NCBI GenBank assembly: GCA_035578175.1
Contig: JAQMRL010000004.1
Span: 42,241,401 to 42,305,400 of the forward strand
From: Catonia carolina
Lineage: Eukaryota > Arthropoda > Insecta > Hemiptera > Achilidae
Reading direction: 5' to 3'
Length of the DNA stretch: 64,000 nt
Part shown: piece by piece, positions 44,945 to 57,954 of the stretch
Layout: every line of letters begins with the position of its first letter
Numbering within the stretch: the stretch's first letter is position 1
Translations under genes and position numbers: made by a program
Notes under the pieces: generated by a model
What the model was told of the DNA's origin: nothing
What the model saw: only the letters and a program-made list of their open reading frames with translations
The model's database searches: none

Positions 44945-45345
44945 TTTATTCCTTTATCTGGACATATGGAGTTCAACTTTGGGGACTTTGGGGACTGCTA
45001 AACCTTCACACACGAAACGTATACTAGCGATTTAGAACAAGATTCTACGAACGATAACGCAATGCCCCTTTTACATCACAAACTCACTGTTGCACAAAGA
45101 CTTACAAATCCCATACTTTATTTATGTCGCGAAACAACTATTCAAGACGATGCATGACAAATTTGAATCACATGACAACCCTCTCATATAAAACACTATG
45201 GTTCAACGCTATAATGTTCACTAGGCCGATACCGGGTGCTCAGCGCAGACGTTTGAAGCGCCTCTGGCTAAGAGATCTTCTTGGCCAACTGTAGGACTGT
45301 GGTGCTAACTGCACGCTCCTTCAAGTAAATCAAGTTTTGGAACAT
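44945..45345 (+). pseudogene. Jockey-like LINE C-terminal fragment
   Basis: The translation includes WTYGVQLWG, then a shifted frame VAKQLFKTMHDKFESHDNPL, and later TRPIPGAQRRRLKRLWLRDL then L. This is the same region as the end of the fragment at 6142-6548 and beyond. Several frame breaks. It lies 56 bp after the hAT element; no LINE sequence was recognised on the hAT's other side. Confidence 0.65.
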
Positions 45346-46557
45346 TAGCTTCACATTTAGATTTTGTTGTATTAATATAATAACAGATACTAAACTTCAA
45401 TTGAAAGTGTCAAAAAAAAAACTAACCGTGTTAATGGCTTTGAGGACACCACCCAGTGATAGCTCTCCAGATAACGATAATTGTTAAATTTTAATTAATT
45501 TTTTTGTACACATAATTAATGTTCGAGTTGCTTTATATGTATCAAGTCTGTACTCCATCGGCGGTTCAGTCGTCTTTGTGCCATTCTTGGTTGGTCTTCA
45601 GAATTCTCGTTGCATATTAAGGGACTAATTATGATTTGAAGTCTCTAAATCTCTACGGTACAAATCTCTACGGTCTCTAAATCTACGGTACAATTTTAGA
45701 TATGTGTAGTTGACGTAAAGAACGCGTAAGTCATCGTGTTCTATTGGATACGTAACTCGGGCAATTAGTAATCATTCGCAAGAATTTACTTTCGATTCAA
45801 TGTAAAATTATTCTTGAAAATAATTCCATTAATTCGTTTCAAATTTTTTCTATATCGCTTACATATAATCCGTTCATGTAATTTCTAGCATTTTTATTTT
45901 ATTAGAATATAAATTTCTAATGTCTCTCACCTTTTTATTTATTTTCCGGTTCCCTACCCCGGAGTATTCATGATCCCATTCCAGTGTAATGTTACTGTAC
46001 GGTTGTAGAGTGTCAGCACTTTTTTTCATGAATGGGACAGAACTCATTAAGTTTTTTTTGTTATATGCATTTAATTGTTTTTAACCAATTTTCTGTTACT
46101 ATTTTAATAAATGCTTTAATAAAACGTTGGTAGTTATTTTAATTCAATTTAAATTAATATTTTATCTCTATGTTATACTATAATAATAATAAAAATAACT
46201 ATTTAATTTTCTGTACTTTGTTAAATTAATGCAAATCCCTACCTTTGTGCACTGTATTGCGAAAAGGTATATAGGAGATTCTATGTACACTCTTTTGGTG
46301 ATTGTATTCTGTGTTGTGCAAAAACATCCTTTTCCACTGGCCCTTTTGTTTAATTCCCTGCAATTGAATTCTGTCTCGACTTTGGATATCCATATAATGA
46401 TACTCTTTACATTTTGTATTCAGTCTTATTTAGAATTTAAATAATTCGTGCATTTTTTCATTTTATTATTTACAAAATACATTAAGATTTCTTTTCTATT
46501 TTATACAAATATTTTGCGGTATTCTAGTTCTAGAATAAATTACTTAATTATAAATTA
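45346..46557. other. AT-rich DNA, nothing recognised
   Basis: It contains a small tandem (ctctaaatctctacggtacaa-like, 45643-45690) and an open frame at 46229-46444 without a recognisable motif. Confidence 0.4.
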
Positions 46558-47007
46558 CTAGCTTACCTCGCGCGGCTTCGCCCGCGAAGTATGTGTAATC
46601 AATTTTTTTTAAATAAATATGTAACAGAAATTGTGGGTATTGACTGTATACTCCAACGTACACTTACACACGCACGACACACACACACACACAAGCACGC
46701 GCGCGCGCACACACACACACACGCACAAGCCGACGTTTTGATAATTTACCCCGCGTACGTCTCACGTCATCATCATCAAACCCCTACATATACTTCAACT
46801 GCAATACTTACTCACATGTAAACACACGGACATACATATTTACGAAAATCTTCATTAGGACTCGTAGGGTTATCATTTTTGAAAATTTAAAAATAAAATG
46901 TTGTGAATATAAATACGAATATACTATCAACATTTCATGAAAATCCGTTCAGCAGTTTTGGAAATTAGCACAAAAAACACGCTGCGTCCTTTATAATATT
47001 AGTGTAT
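46558..47007 (-). mobile_element. Helitron, short non-autonomous, third copy (different subfamily)
   Basis: On the minus strand the 5' end resembles ACACTAATATTATAAAGGAC and the 3' end is the hairpin CTTCGCGGGCGAAG followed by CCGCGCGAGGTAAGCTAG and T. It has a central (AC)n/(GC)n tract at 46668-46732, as in DINE-1/HINE-like elements. It carries no coding sequence. It differs in sequence from the two 760-bp copies but shares the same terminal style. Confidence 0.75.
46668..46732. repeat. (AC)n(GC)n microsatellite
   Basis: This tract of AC, GC and AC units sits within the Helitron. It also generates the H/T/A-rich open frame at 46591-46821. Confidence 0.9.
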
Positions 47008-47495
47008 ATTTATAAAACGTAATTAAAATTTAATGTTTGTTAATACATCATTTTGAAACTGTCGAATGTTTTAAAGTGAGACTGAAATGTGTATCTACAA
47101 AAATTTATTAAAAACAGCGAAATTATATTAGTACGTTATAAACTTGTTTTTTAATGACTATTTCTTTTGGCGCGCCTGTACTGTGTTGTTTGGACGGGAA
47201 AAATCTTTGGTTTGCTGTCACATCCCGCTCGGCTATCCAACCATTACCATTAATTAATTTACAAAAATGTTTATTTAATTTGTTAAATTAATTAAGTAGT
47301 TACTTCTGTCGGTCAGTCCCGCGACTGCTGATGTTTTTTATTTTGGGGGAAAATGAGTTGTTCATTTAAAATATTTTTGACACTGTAACCTTCTCATTTA
47401 ACTATAATTTAAAGTTTAATAGCACGCACGAAAAATTATTTAAATTATTTTCGTGAATCTACTGATAATTTTGGTTGTATATTCGTTTCTATGGA
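47008..47495. other. AT-rich DNA, nothing recognised
   Basis: No supported feature before the SINE. Confidence 0.4.
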
Positions 47496-47685
47496 GCTGT
47501 TAAATAGTAGTTGGTAACGTGCTCGTCTCTCATCATGTGGTCTCGGGTTCGAATCCCACTCAGGCACGGCATTTTCATACGTTACAAAAAGTCATTTTAT
47601 CATTCACAGTTGCAACCCAACGTCGTCGCTAATGACCACAGTAGTTGATGCGACGTTAAATAAAAAATAAATAAATAAAAATAAA
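47496..47685 (+). mobile_element. tRNA-derived SINE
   Basis: A-box-like TAGTTGGTAACGTGCTCG and an excellent B-box GGGTTCGAATCCC lie about 30 bp apart. A body of about 100 bp follows, then the tail GCGACGTTAAATAAA and (AAAT)n. The copy at 60475-60645 is its inverted relative (shared aacgtgctcg, ctctcatcatg, caggcacggcat). The anticodon region is not plausible for a working tRNA. Confidence 0.85.
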
Positions 47686-49074
47686 AGCTGTAAGCCCCCG
47701 AATGATATGTTTCTGAATTTGTACACTTTATGAATGTGAACATCGTTTACTTATTTCAAAAACGCATCTGAATGATGCAGTTTTTTTTTGAGAAGCAGTT
47801 GACGATGACAATGACGACATTCATGATGGTGATATTAATATTTTAATAAGTAAAACGGATAATTTCGTGAATAACTTAATGTAAGTTAGAAGGTAAATAC
47901 GCCTACAACATTTTCACAAGCATTAGTCCGTGAGTAAAAAAGCAAAATCAATAAAATCCCATGACCCAATTAGATGAGGATGATTATATATGACGTGTAA
48001 ATGAGGTGTAGTCTTGTACAGACTCAGGTTGACTATTTTTGAGAAAGTAGTTAATTAAATCTTAAGTATCAAAGTATATACCGGTAACCATTGCATTATT
48101 CAAATCCTTATAAAAGTAATTTACTTTTACTAGAATTTATTATTTTTTTTAAATAAACTGTCAAACAGCTGACCCGCTGCAACAAGTTTTCTACTAGGCG
48201 AACCTATTCGATTCCAATGATACGTGAGATTTTACTTTAAGGTTAAAGTTAGCAGGTTAACACTCTTCACCAGCGATAAGTGATTTTTTGGGGGATTTTT
48301 GCTTAAAAGGGATGATACTTTTCAATCCAATGAGAAAGGCAAAAGAAAACTAAAAATAACTTCTTGTTTTATTTAGTAAGTTGTGTAGGAATTCAAACCA
48401 GCTTTTCAGTATTGCATATTGTTCAAATTAATTGAATCAATTAAGTTTATGAATTTGTAACGGTAAATTTTAATTTAGAATATGCAGCTGATGTCTCATT
48501 ATTTTAGTAATAGTAAAAAGTAATGTAAATAATAGTAAAGTCATTATTTTAGTTATAGTAAATAGTACGAGTTCACTTATAATTCCTTTATAAATAGTTG
48601 TAACTTACTTTGAAATGCAAGGCCAAGGTAAAAACGTTAAAAATAACTGGACAGTGTATTTTTCATTTTGAAATTAGTAAAATAATTTTTTTTTGTGAAA
48701 TAAAACAAAAGAATAGGTTGGTTTGTTGAAATGTAAAATTTGTCGTCAACTATTTGTACTATTTATACAGTTTTTGATCTTTCAACATACATGTTGTATT
48801 TTTCACGCTGTATTATTTTGTACCAAGTCATCTTCTTAAGTTAAATGAACTTAGGTACTTGATATATTTTTACAATTAGTACAAGTTATTCTTTTGTTTT
48901 TAAAGATATGTTTATTTATAGATTTTAAAATATATGTACTGACATAAATATTCAAGCCGGTAATATATATTTTCATATATTTGTGTGCATTCACTGTCAT
49001 TCTGTCATCGATTCTTCTTTGCTTTGCGTATTATATTTTGGCATTCTCTTATCTTTCTTTTCAATCTTTCTTTA

Positions 49075-49132
<58 letters not shown>

Positions 49133-50029
49133 GGTTCTACTTATTATTATTACTCGTTATTTTAACTACAGCTGTTAATCTTCAACATTATCTTGTCCTT
49201 ACTTTTCTTAATTCTAAAATATTTTCGATGTAACAACTAACATTTTGTTTGCATTTGAAAAATTAACGACAGTTGTGAACTCTTGTAATAAATTAATTTG
49301 TAACGATGATTATCTTCGATTAGTTAACTTAAATATAATAAATCTTAAAGTAGATCAAATAGAGTAAAATTTATAAAAATGTTAAAGCCAGCAAAATGAG
49401 TTCTCACCATAACCTAGTAACTAATCTATTTTAAGTAAACCCAAGAAACTTGATGGTAAATGTCGGAAGTTATTAATTTTTTATAATATTAAAATAAATC
49501 TAATTTATATTTTGACAATTTTTAAAGATTTATTTTCGGCACATGTTTTATTTAACGTTGTGATTTTTATCTGAAATTTTGTGTGGTTACGCTTTAAAGA
49601 AAGTACTACTGGAACTTTTATAAGGTTGAACGGTTCAGTTTGAAAAAAGATTCTTTATACAAAATGTTATTAAATCATTACATCGTTACCAATTACACAG
49701 TAATTTTTATTCATGTATTTTTCATTTTGGACTTCATTTATCATGTTATGGTATGGTACAAATATTTGTCGTAATACATTTACTGACCTACATCTACTGT
49801 TGCAGTTAAATATTCCGTTTGATAAAACAAAAAAAAACTGCATTTATAACTGTCTTAAAAGAAACAAACTCGGTTGATTATTGAGCATTACTGGTCTACC
49901 ATATACTGTCTCTCTACATACCTGTCTATCCTATGATCCTGTCTATTTACGCAGCTATTACATTACGCAGCACATTAGTTACATCCGCATTGCCTTATTA
50001 TGGACGAACATTTTTTTCAATGTCTAGGT
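47686..50029. other. AT-rich DNA with a (CT)n microsatellite
   Basis: A CT run of about 45 bp lies at 49077-49133 and gives three overlapping S/L-rich spurious frames (48981-49233). A short acidic frame at 47794-47880 (EAVDDDNDDIHDGD) is too short to interpret. No gene was recognised. Confidence 0.5.
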
Positions 50030-50765
50030 TTAGTGAACCTGTTCCGGTACCCATCTCTTCCTCGGTCTTCCCACATCTCTCGTACCAATTGGTCTATAAT
50101 TTTGAGTATCAATTGGCATCCTCCCATATGGCATACTGTTCAAGTGACTCCACCAATTTCTTCGATTCTGTAAGATCTTGTCACGTAGTGGTGGAACAGA
50201 CAGAACTTTTCTTATTTCATCATTTTTTATCGTAACTGTTCTAGAACATCCCAATGCATTACGCAAAAATCTCATGTCTGCAGCTTGGATCTTGCTATCA
50301 ATGTTCTTTGTATGTATCCAAGATTCGCTTTTATGTAGGAGAGTAGGACACGACAATGGTATTGTAGAATTTGATCCTCGTCTCTTATCTTGATTGGGTT
50401 CTTCAAGTTTCTATGAATATTGCCGCGTATTTTCTGAAACTTTTATTTTATTTATCAAATCGTTATAATAATCATAATATTATATCATTGTCGAGGTATT
50501 TAACGTGTTTGACCTATGATAAAATGATTCTAAAATTTATCTATCTAAAATGATAGAGAACTATCATTTTTCCTTTCAATTCTATTTTAGTTCTTTTTGT
50601 GTGTTTCTCTTTAAAACCATTTATTTGGTTTTTGCAGTCGAAATTCCTAAATTGTATTCCTCAGCAACTCTGTCCAACTTGAATACTGCTTTCTGTAAGT
50701 CGTCCTCATTTTATTGATTGTCACTAGATCATCTGCATACATAATGGAGAGTTCACAAATGCCTA
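50030..50765 (-). pseudogene. LINE endonuclease-RT fragment, decayed
   Basis: On the minus strand: MYADDLVTI (RT active site), then in a new frame EDDLQKAVFKLDRVAEEYNL and GISTAKTK. After a gap comes KFQKIRGNIHRNLKNPIKIR. Then an open frame of 108 codons: HKSESWIHTKNIDSKIQAAD, MRFLRNALGCSRTVTIKNDE, WWSHLNSMPYGRMPIDTQNY and GTRDVGRPRKRW. The last block is the common GRPRKRW tail of many insect elements of this type. It is the same kind of element as 13760-14240. Confidence 0.9.
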
Positions 50766-51482
50766 AGATATTTGTATTTCCATATTTTTTTTTGCATAGA
50801 TGTAGACTTTATTTAGATATGGTCATGTAGTTTTAAAATGTCAGTTAAATGTGATATTTTTTTGATTCCATATGATAATTTTGAAAACGACTGGGCAAAA
50901 TATAATTCAAAATAATGCCAAAGTCCAAAAAACTATGAATAAATTTTTGTAAAACAAATGTATTTTGTGGGTGTCTATCAAACCGCGACAATTCTTGCCT
51001 AAAAATGTAAAACAGCTGGAAGATTGCATATCTCAATAGTTTCCTATCCTTCTGCCACTTTTGCTAGACGAGATTCAAGCGCTCATTTGTACGTTGGAAC
51101 GTATCCAATCCAGAGAAGTATTTCCATTTACATGTAGAACGGGATGTGTCGTATATGTAAAGAGGGAGTGAAACGGGTATATACTCTGTGTGTAACTATG
51201 CCTACTTGATTGTAAGGGTTACAGTCTCATTGTAATAAGATAACACTAGACTGCAGCACCTCTTGCCCATAAATATGTTTGGTTGAACAGTTACTGAGAT
51301 AACTTGGACCTAGCCCAGATCTCCAGGTAAATAGCAATGCGGATGACACCTGGAACTGTTTTCTATTCTCCTTAAGCAACTCGCTTCATAATCCTTGTTC
51401 TACTTATCCCTTTTGGGAATTCTTAAGTTCCTTTTAACTAGATTACGTTCATCTAATTCAAAAAATTTTAATTGTACTATAT
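50766..51482. other. Unique DNA, nothing recognised
   Basis: No supported feature before the family A fragment. Confidence 0.4.
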
Positions 51483-51998
51483 ATAAAATATCTGATGTGA
51501 AACCTCGCACAACATTTCTTGCCAGTGTAAATAATAAACAATATAGCGTATATTTAATCATAAATAAATGACGCATAATTAAGTTCAACCTCTGTAGAAC
51601 TTAAAAATCACTGACGGTAAAGTAAGCTCTGTAAAAATATCCTTAGTGCAAAAGTTAGGTTTTTAATTAGTTGTAAAAGTTTAGGATATTTTCTATAGCT
51701 TTGATAATACGTAGTCGTTAAATGCGTACTAAGGGCGCTTTTTTAAAATAAATCCCTTTCCTTATTGATTTTAATGAGAAAAATACAGAAAATCACTAAT
51801 TGACGCTAAACTCAGCATTGTAGAAAATAATGTTGAAGTAAAAGTTGTAGGAAATTACAATTTTTCCTCTTAAGTGCATATTAAGGTTGCAATCTTAAAG
51901 AAATCATGAGAGCAAAGTCTCCCAAGAATTTCTGCACACATGCCATTAAACTTTTCTCGTAGAGCATAAGAAATGAGTAAATGAGAATTACAATAAGG
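51483..51998 (-). mobile_element. Family A element, truncated and diverged
   Basis: On the minus strand the hairpin end (diverged, GAGGTTTCACATCAGA) is near 51487-51512. The copy passes both internal repeats (with deletions) and ends near the tagagcataagaaatgagta block. The 5' third is missing. It is among the more diverged copies. Confidence 0.7.
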
Positions 51999-52039
51999 TA
52001 ACCTGTTACAATACTTTGAGTTAAGTAATTAGAGAGTTA

Positions 52040-52322
52040 AGTAATTTAGAGATTCTTAGGCGAGTGGATGAAAAGAGAAATATATGGAAGCATCTTACCA
52101 GAAGAAGGGATTGGCTAGTGGAGCATATTATAAGACATCCAGATATTGGGCTATCAATAATGGAGGGTAATATTGAGGGAGTGAATTGTAGGGGAAGGCA
52201 AAGATTAGAATATATATAAAGCAAATTACAAAAGATGTAGGGTGTTACAGGTATGTAGATATAAAACGACTTGCGCAAAATAAAACAGCTTGGAGAACTG
52301 CATCAAACCAGTCGAGAAACTG
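52040..52322 (+). pseudogene. LINE RT C-terminal tail, second type
   Basis: The frame reads EILRRVDEKRNIWKHLTRRR, DWLVEHIIRHPDIGLSIMEG, NIEGVNCRGRQRLEYI, stop. After a frameshift it reads QITKDVGCYRYVDIKRLAQN then KTAWRTASNQSRNC and a stop. The pattern xxIGHxLRHxxLxxxILEGxIEGxxxRGRPRxxYI is the end of another class of insect non-LTR RT protein, distinct from the GRPRKRW type. The final stop fits the natural C-terminus. Confidence 0.8.
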
Positions 52323-52496
52323 CTGAAAAAAAAGATATGAATTATAATAAGAGTGTAAATTAATTATTACAAAATTAACAATTGTAAATTTCTTGTATAA
52401 AGAACGTAAACTTTTTTGGATGGATCGCGCTACATAATATTTTTCTTTAAAACTGTTTTGAATAGGTCTCAGCATAGCTGACATAAAGTATAGTCA

Positions 52497-52738
52497 AAGT
52501 TCTCTCCTCTGAGAGTAATGAATTTCTTTATACAGCCAGACCCTGTGGTGATTGAAGTAAAGGTGTCATTTGCAGGGTGGAAAATATATGGTTTTCATAG
52601 AGTCTGGTATGCTGCAAGTCTACTTTTCCACTCAGTGAGAAAGGCACTGGTAAACCATCTCACTCTTCGTTTTACTTAGTAAAGCCTCTAGGGGTTCAAC
52701 CAGCCTTTCGGCTGATGACCTAAACAACAACAACAACA
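52497..52738 (+). mobile_element. Family B copy, 5'-truncated, with (AAC)n tail
   Basis: It starts within the element (tctcctctgagagtaatg) and runs to the hairpin CAGCC-TTTC-GGCTG, gatgacctaaac and (AAC)5. Truncation at the 5' end with an intact short-repeat tail is typical of LINE-mediated insertion. Confidence 0.9.
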
Positions 52739-53448
52739 TAGTTCGACAATAAATTTATGATTTTCTGTCGGAAAATGCTTCAGTACTATTCTGCAATATT
52801 AGCGAGAGCGAAGCGAAGAAATCGCGGGTGGTTAGTAGTCTGAATCGTTTTTCTAAACACTGAAATTTTACCTTAAAGCTATTTTATTATTTTTAAAGAG
52901 TATACATATGAATAGCTTTTACAATTGAAAAATAGCTTTAATACTTTTTCAATACTTTATTGTTTCAGTATATTTTACTGAAGGTAGGCTATATACGCAG
53001 TCAAGAAAAATTCACTGAGAACTTAGAGAAAGAAATAAAGAACATTAAGGTTAGGGTGAAAATAAGAGGGAAACGAAATAAAGTAGTTGTTTTTAGAGGT
53101 TTCTTTAACACGTAAGAATTCCACGTTTCTTCCGTTCTTCCAGATAATCAACCCTCAGGCCAACATCCAAATTGGTCCAATTTTCACAATTCAACCAAGA
53201 GGCTTACAAATCAATATAAGAAAACTGAGGAAAAGTACTTGAACACGTTTATTACTCACACACATACACACATCCAAAAGAAATGTGTAGATAGTTTTTT
53301 GTATGTAAGAGAGTTTGAAAAAAGTTTGAAGTGTTTCAAAGATACATAAGTTACATTGAAACAAAGTAAAAATTATTTCCTCTTTTTTCTGCAAATGTCG
53401 TTTGAAGTTTTGTACATGGTACGTATTTACTAATTTTAGAAAAGGTTG
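52739..53448. other. AT-rich DNA; possible Helitron-like 3' scrap
   Basis: Positions 52798-52837 (gcgagagcgaagcgaag and gcgggtggttagta) resemble the 3' hairpin region of the 760-bp Helitrons, without CTAG. No 5' end was found. The rest is unremarkable. Confidence 0.25.
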
Positions 53449-53795
53449 TATTGTTTAAGTCATCAGCCGAAAGGCAGGTTTGAACCTCTAGAATTTTTAC
53501 TAAATAAAACGAAGAGTGAAATTCTTGACTTCGCCTTCCTCACTGAATTGAAAGTATGCTTATCAGCATACCAGGCCCTCTAAAAAGCACATATTTCCAT
53601 CCTAGAAATGACACTTTCACTTCATTCACCACAGGTTCTGACTGTATAATGAAATTCATTATTTTTAGAGGAGATAACTCTGAATAGTATCTTTTATACC
53701 TCTAACTTCTCTGTTCTTAAGTGATTCAGTCATTTATAATTGGCTGTCCATGTGATAAGAAACAGAACTATTTTTTGAAACCTGGGAAGTAACAG
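53449..53795 (-). mobile_element. Family B copy, distal end truncated
   Basis: Hairpin end at 53462-53476, body through acagaactatttttt, then loss of the last 60 bp (agcagatcgagtgc and the ccacctgcc end) near 53795. Confidence 0.8.
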
Positions 53796-55237
53796 AATAG
53801 GTATTGGTGTAATAATTGTACAAATTACTTTTTGCTAACTATTGTTGACCTTTCGTGGACGGAATTGGTTTCATGTCATAGACGCGTTTAATTATGGGTT
53901 GGCTTATAAAGAATTTAAAAAAATGTGTTATCGTGAGTAGAAAACTGTTTATAAAAGGTTCAGAATCTACGCAAATTTCATCACATAATTTTCTTTTCTC
54001 TTTTCTTTTACTCACTAATAAAGAGACGCGGAATTATCCATCTTTAGTCCTGAGTGCCGTGACTTTTGCGGATATATCCGCGTAACTTTAAAACTGGAGG
54101 CGCGTACATTCAAGGTGGATGTCAAAACTAAGACCGCGTAACTTCAAAATCGTACAAACTTAAACGCGTTATTCTGTGGGATGCCAGTATAGTTATAATT
54201 TGGTAATTGGTTATAAATTATACCAGAATGTGTAATTTGAAAACATCCCACTTGCGTTTAAGTTAATATTTATTGCATTTTGTGATAAATTAGTTTTGTT
54301 TTTTCTGTTGGAAGATTTTCTGCTCGACGTACTACTTTGTAATGTGGGACACATTATGATTTTGTTATTGTTTCTATTCAGAAGCTTTCAATATAGTTTA
54401 TAGTTTAACATCTGCTGTCTAAATTTCCCCCTTTCGTTTCTCTTATTTCTTTTACTAGAACTTGGAGCTGGAAGGGCATACGATGTCTTGCAAACAATGA
54501 TAAAATATTTACCTTGTCTGTCTTGTCACCCGTGAGAATATTGAAACGTGCTATTTTACCTGCTTAGTTTTCATCATTGTATTACTCCCAGTTTTCTTTC
54601 TCTTTATTTCTCTTTAGTATATTCGTATTACTGATATCTTTATTTTAGTCTTATCTCAAATTTTTTAGTTTCCTATTTTATTTTTCGTTCAGCTTCTTAA
54701 ATATTTACGACCGTTTCTTCCAGTTTTGTTTTTCTTTTAATGAATTTTGCATTATGATTTTCTCGTAGTTCGTTCTTAACTTTCGGGAAACTTCATTAGA
54801 AATATTTTTACGATGCAATTTTTCAGACATATATCTTAAATAATAAAATCTCAGTTTGTTTCAAGAACGGTTCTATAAAACATGACGAATTATATTTATT
54901 TTTGTTAAAATTTCACTTAAAAAATATTCAAAATGATTATTATTAATTTTACCAGTTGTATAACCGATTTTTAGACGAATTGTTTCAAGTTAAAGAATGA
55001 ACTTATTTCTTTAAATTGCTATTTTACATTTGGTTCAATGTTCAGGAAAATATTTCTCGCATACTAAGTAGCAATACATTTTTTCTCTTTTTCAAAGAAT
55101 CTGAGGTATTTTCAAATTTGAAAACAAAGTAAAGAAAACAAAATGGTTTGAATCTTTAGCCACAAGAGTATGAATTTCAGGTATCATACGGATTATGTCT
55201 GTATTTTAACTATAAGAAATACGTCTTGTTGAGTATT
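53796..55237. other. AT-rich DNA; 14-bp perfect palindrome
   Basis: GCGGATATATCCGC at 54068-54081 is a perfect palindrome in a short CpG-richer patch (54000-54180). The open frame at 53894-54085 shows no known motif. Confidence 0.4.
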
Positions 55238-55634
55238 GTTGTTTAAGTCATCAGCCGAAAGGCTGGTTTGAACCTGTAGAGGCTTCACCGAGTGAAACGA
55301 GGAGTGAGGTGGTTTAGTATGCCTTTCTAACTGAGTGGAAAAATTTTCTTTTCAGCAAGCCAGGCCCTCTGAAAACAATCTACGTTCCACCCTTCATTTC
55401 AATGAATGATACCTTTACTTTATTCACCACAGGGTCAGACTGTATACTAAAATTCATTACTCTCAGAGGCGATAACGCTTGACTATTGTCTTTTACACCT
55501 CTACCTCTTCTTTTCTTAAATACTTCAGTCGTATAATTGGCTGACCATGTGATAAGTAACAGAACTATTTTTGCAACCCTGGAACTAGCAGATCGAGTGC
55601 AAATAATTTATCACTCCACCTGCCTGTTATGGGC
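55238..55634 (-). mobile_element. Family B SINE-like copy, left of a tandem pair
   Basis: The full copy runs from ttgttgtttaagtcatcag to cctgcctgttatgggc. It is followed after 5 bp by a second full copy in the same orientation. Confidence 0.9.
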
Positions 55635-55639
55635 ATTTT

Positions 55640-56040
55640 TTCTGTTGTTTAAGTTTAGGTCATCAGCCGAAAGGCTGGTTTGAACCTGTAGAGACTATAC
55701 TAAGTAAAACGAGGAGTGAGGTGGTTTACAATTGCCTTCCTCACTGAGTGAAAAAAGTACGCATATCAGCATTTTGGGCCCTCTGAAAAGGAAAAATTTT
55801 CCACTCTGCAAATAACACCTTCACTTCATTCACCACATGGTCTGGCTGTATAATGAAATTCATTACTTTGAGAGGAGACAATTCTGATAAGCGTATTTTT
55901 CACCTCTACCTCTTCTGTTCTTAAATGATTCAGTCATTTAATTGGCTGACCATGTGATAAGAAACAGAACTATTTATTTTAGCCCTGCAACGAACAGATT
56001 GAATGTAAATAAATTGACACTCCACCTGTCTGTTATGGGC
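55640..56040 (-). mobile_element. Family B SINE-like copy, right of a tandem pair
   Basis: The full copy runs from ctgttgtttaagtttaggtc to cctgtctgttatgggc. After each member of the pair the sequence is at(c/t)ttttt-like, which could be a shared target repeat. Minus-strand open frames at 55930-56246 are by-products. Confidence 0.9.
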
Positions 56041-56737
56041 ATCTTTTTTGAGTAATAAGTAATAAAGATTGCAAAACAGGTTCGGAAGAGTGTAGTAATA
56101 ATCGCTTTGACTTCGGGAGTATCTGAAGAAACAGCAGTACCAAAGAATGTTACGCAATTTTTTGGCTGTATTCTTGTTATCTTTTCATCCTTGAATTTTA
56201 TTCTAATGATATATTGATTACAGTGTGTACAAATATTGAAGACCAAAAACTGAAATTTTTTGTTTTACATTAAAGAAATCTAACTTTAACTTTAGTTTTC
56301 CAAAAATAAATTCGTTGTCGATTAAACCCGGGAACTATATTTTCTGGTATAATAATATAATTTGATAGAAAGAGAAAGGAATTTCAGTATGAGAACTGTA
56401 AGAGAAGGTAGTATAACCCCATTTCATTCAGCCCGCAGACCCGCAGCATTGTTCAAGGGTAAGTAAAATGCCGGTTGTTGAAAGTTTTGGTACCGGGTGC
56501 GCCAAATTACCTCTGTATCATTTTACTTCACTTGCATAACTACGTGTACTTATGTTTCACTGCACTTCATTTTGTAGATGTGATACTTTGAACTCAATTT
56601 CTTCCTGTACCATGTTTCTTACATTTTTATTTTCATTCAGTTTTATTTATTTCGCTAAGTTACAAATATTAATATTAGTATAATATCAAAGTCGGCATGT
56701 ACTTTCTCTTTTATTTAAAGATATTTTTGGACATGAC
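56041..56737. other. AT-rich DNA, nothing recognised
   Basis: No supported feature. Confidence 0.4.
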
Positions 56738-57116
56738 GAGCAGGTGGAGTCTTAAATTAATTGCTCTGGATCTGTTGGTTGTAGGGGTACAATAGATAGT
56801 TCTTTTTCTTATCACATAGTCAGTCAATTATATGACTGAACTAATTAAGAAGAGAAGAGGTAGAGGTGCAAAAGATACTGGTTACGAGTTATCTCCTCTG
56901 AGAGTAATGGATTTCATTATACAGCCAGACCTTGTGATGAATGAAGTAAAGTTGGCATTTGCAGAGTGAAAATTAGATGCTTTTCAGAGGGTCCAGCATG
57001 CTGATAAGCATACTTTTTCACTCAGTGATTAAGGCAATGGTTAACCACCTCACTCCTCGTTTTACTTAGTATAGTCTCTAGAGGTTCAAACCAGCCTTTT
57101 GGCTGATGACCCAAAG
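56738..57116 (+). mobile_element. Family B SINE-like copy, plus orientation
   Basis: It runs from gagcaggtggagtcttaaat to the hairpin and gatgacccaaagaatg. The tail has decayed from (AAC)n to aaag. Body blocks are in the standard order. Confidence 0.85.
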
Positions 57117-57954
57117 AATGTTTTAGTTTATTAACATTAATGTTTTTAGCATTAAATTTTCTACAAGTTTTATTTAAAACCATTATTGTTTATTGCTCAT
57201 TTAACGAAGTTATTGTACAACAAACATAAAAATTATAGGGGTTTTTACCCCTATTTATTTCCGTTCCATCCCAGACTTTTTAAAAACTACTTACAATATG
57301 GTTCTGGGATTTGTTTTATTCGTTCTGTCAGGTTAAAAACCAAAAAGAACTACCTTTTTTGACTCTTAATTAACGCCCTGAAATTTCATTATGAACTAAT
57401 TTTAAAATGTTTGAACTTTGGAAGTGAAGTTGTAAATATATTTTCCATTAAATATATTATCGTATTTCTATTTAGACAGTACGTGTGTTATTTTACTGAA
57501 GAACATTATGGTTTGTATTAGTAGTATTTAACTTTCAATACTACTGTGTATTGTTTATAAAATTTCACACACATACTCTTGTGTGTAATTTAAGGTTGTG
57601 TGTTACCACTATCTTTCCTTTAAGATAACCTTACAAGTAACTATAACACACTACTTGTTTTCTTCAATAAAATAAATCTTATGTTTAAGTACAGTTAACT
57701 TTAACAAGTTAAGTTTTAAAATGAGTGCTTGTAGTATATTTATGTACACGATATGACCAATATAAAGATACTTAGCATGAATGTTCTGTTACTTTTACTT
57801 AAGTATCTGATTTTATGATTGTAATTGTTTTAAATTAATCGGTTTTTTATAAATTTTATTCTTTCCATTTCTGGAAACAGGAAGCAATTATCTTGTCGCT
57901 ATAATATTGTAACACCTAACCCAGGTTCGTTAGGGATCTGGGATCTAATAAATA
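57117..57954. other. AT-rich DNA, nothing recognised
   Basis: No supported feature. Confidence 0.4.

Noticed and set aside
47509..47560. Possible tRNA gene (good B-box GGGTTCGAATCCC)
   Set aside because: No complete cloverleaf. It has a SINE body and tail, and an inverted relative at 60475.
48981..49233. Three overlapping S/L-rich frames
   Set aside because: They derive from the (CT)n microsatellite; all three frames are open only because the repeat lacks stops.
50178..50393. 71-codon plus-strand frame
   Set aside because: It is the antisense of the LINE RT fragment on the minus strand.
52798..52840. Helitron 3' end
   Set aside because: The gcgaagcgaag/gcgggtggttag string is suggestive, but there is no CTAG terminus and no matching 5' end.
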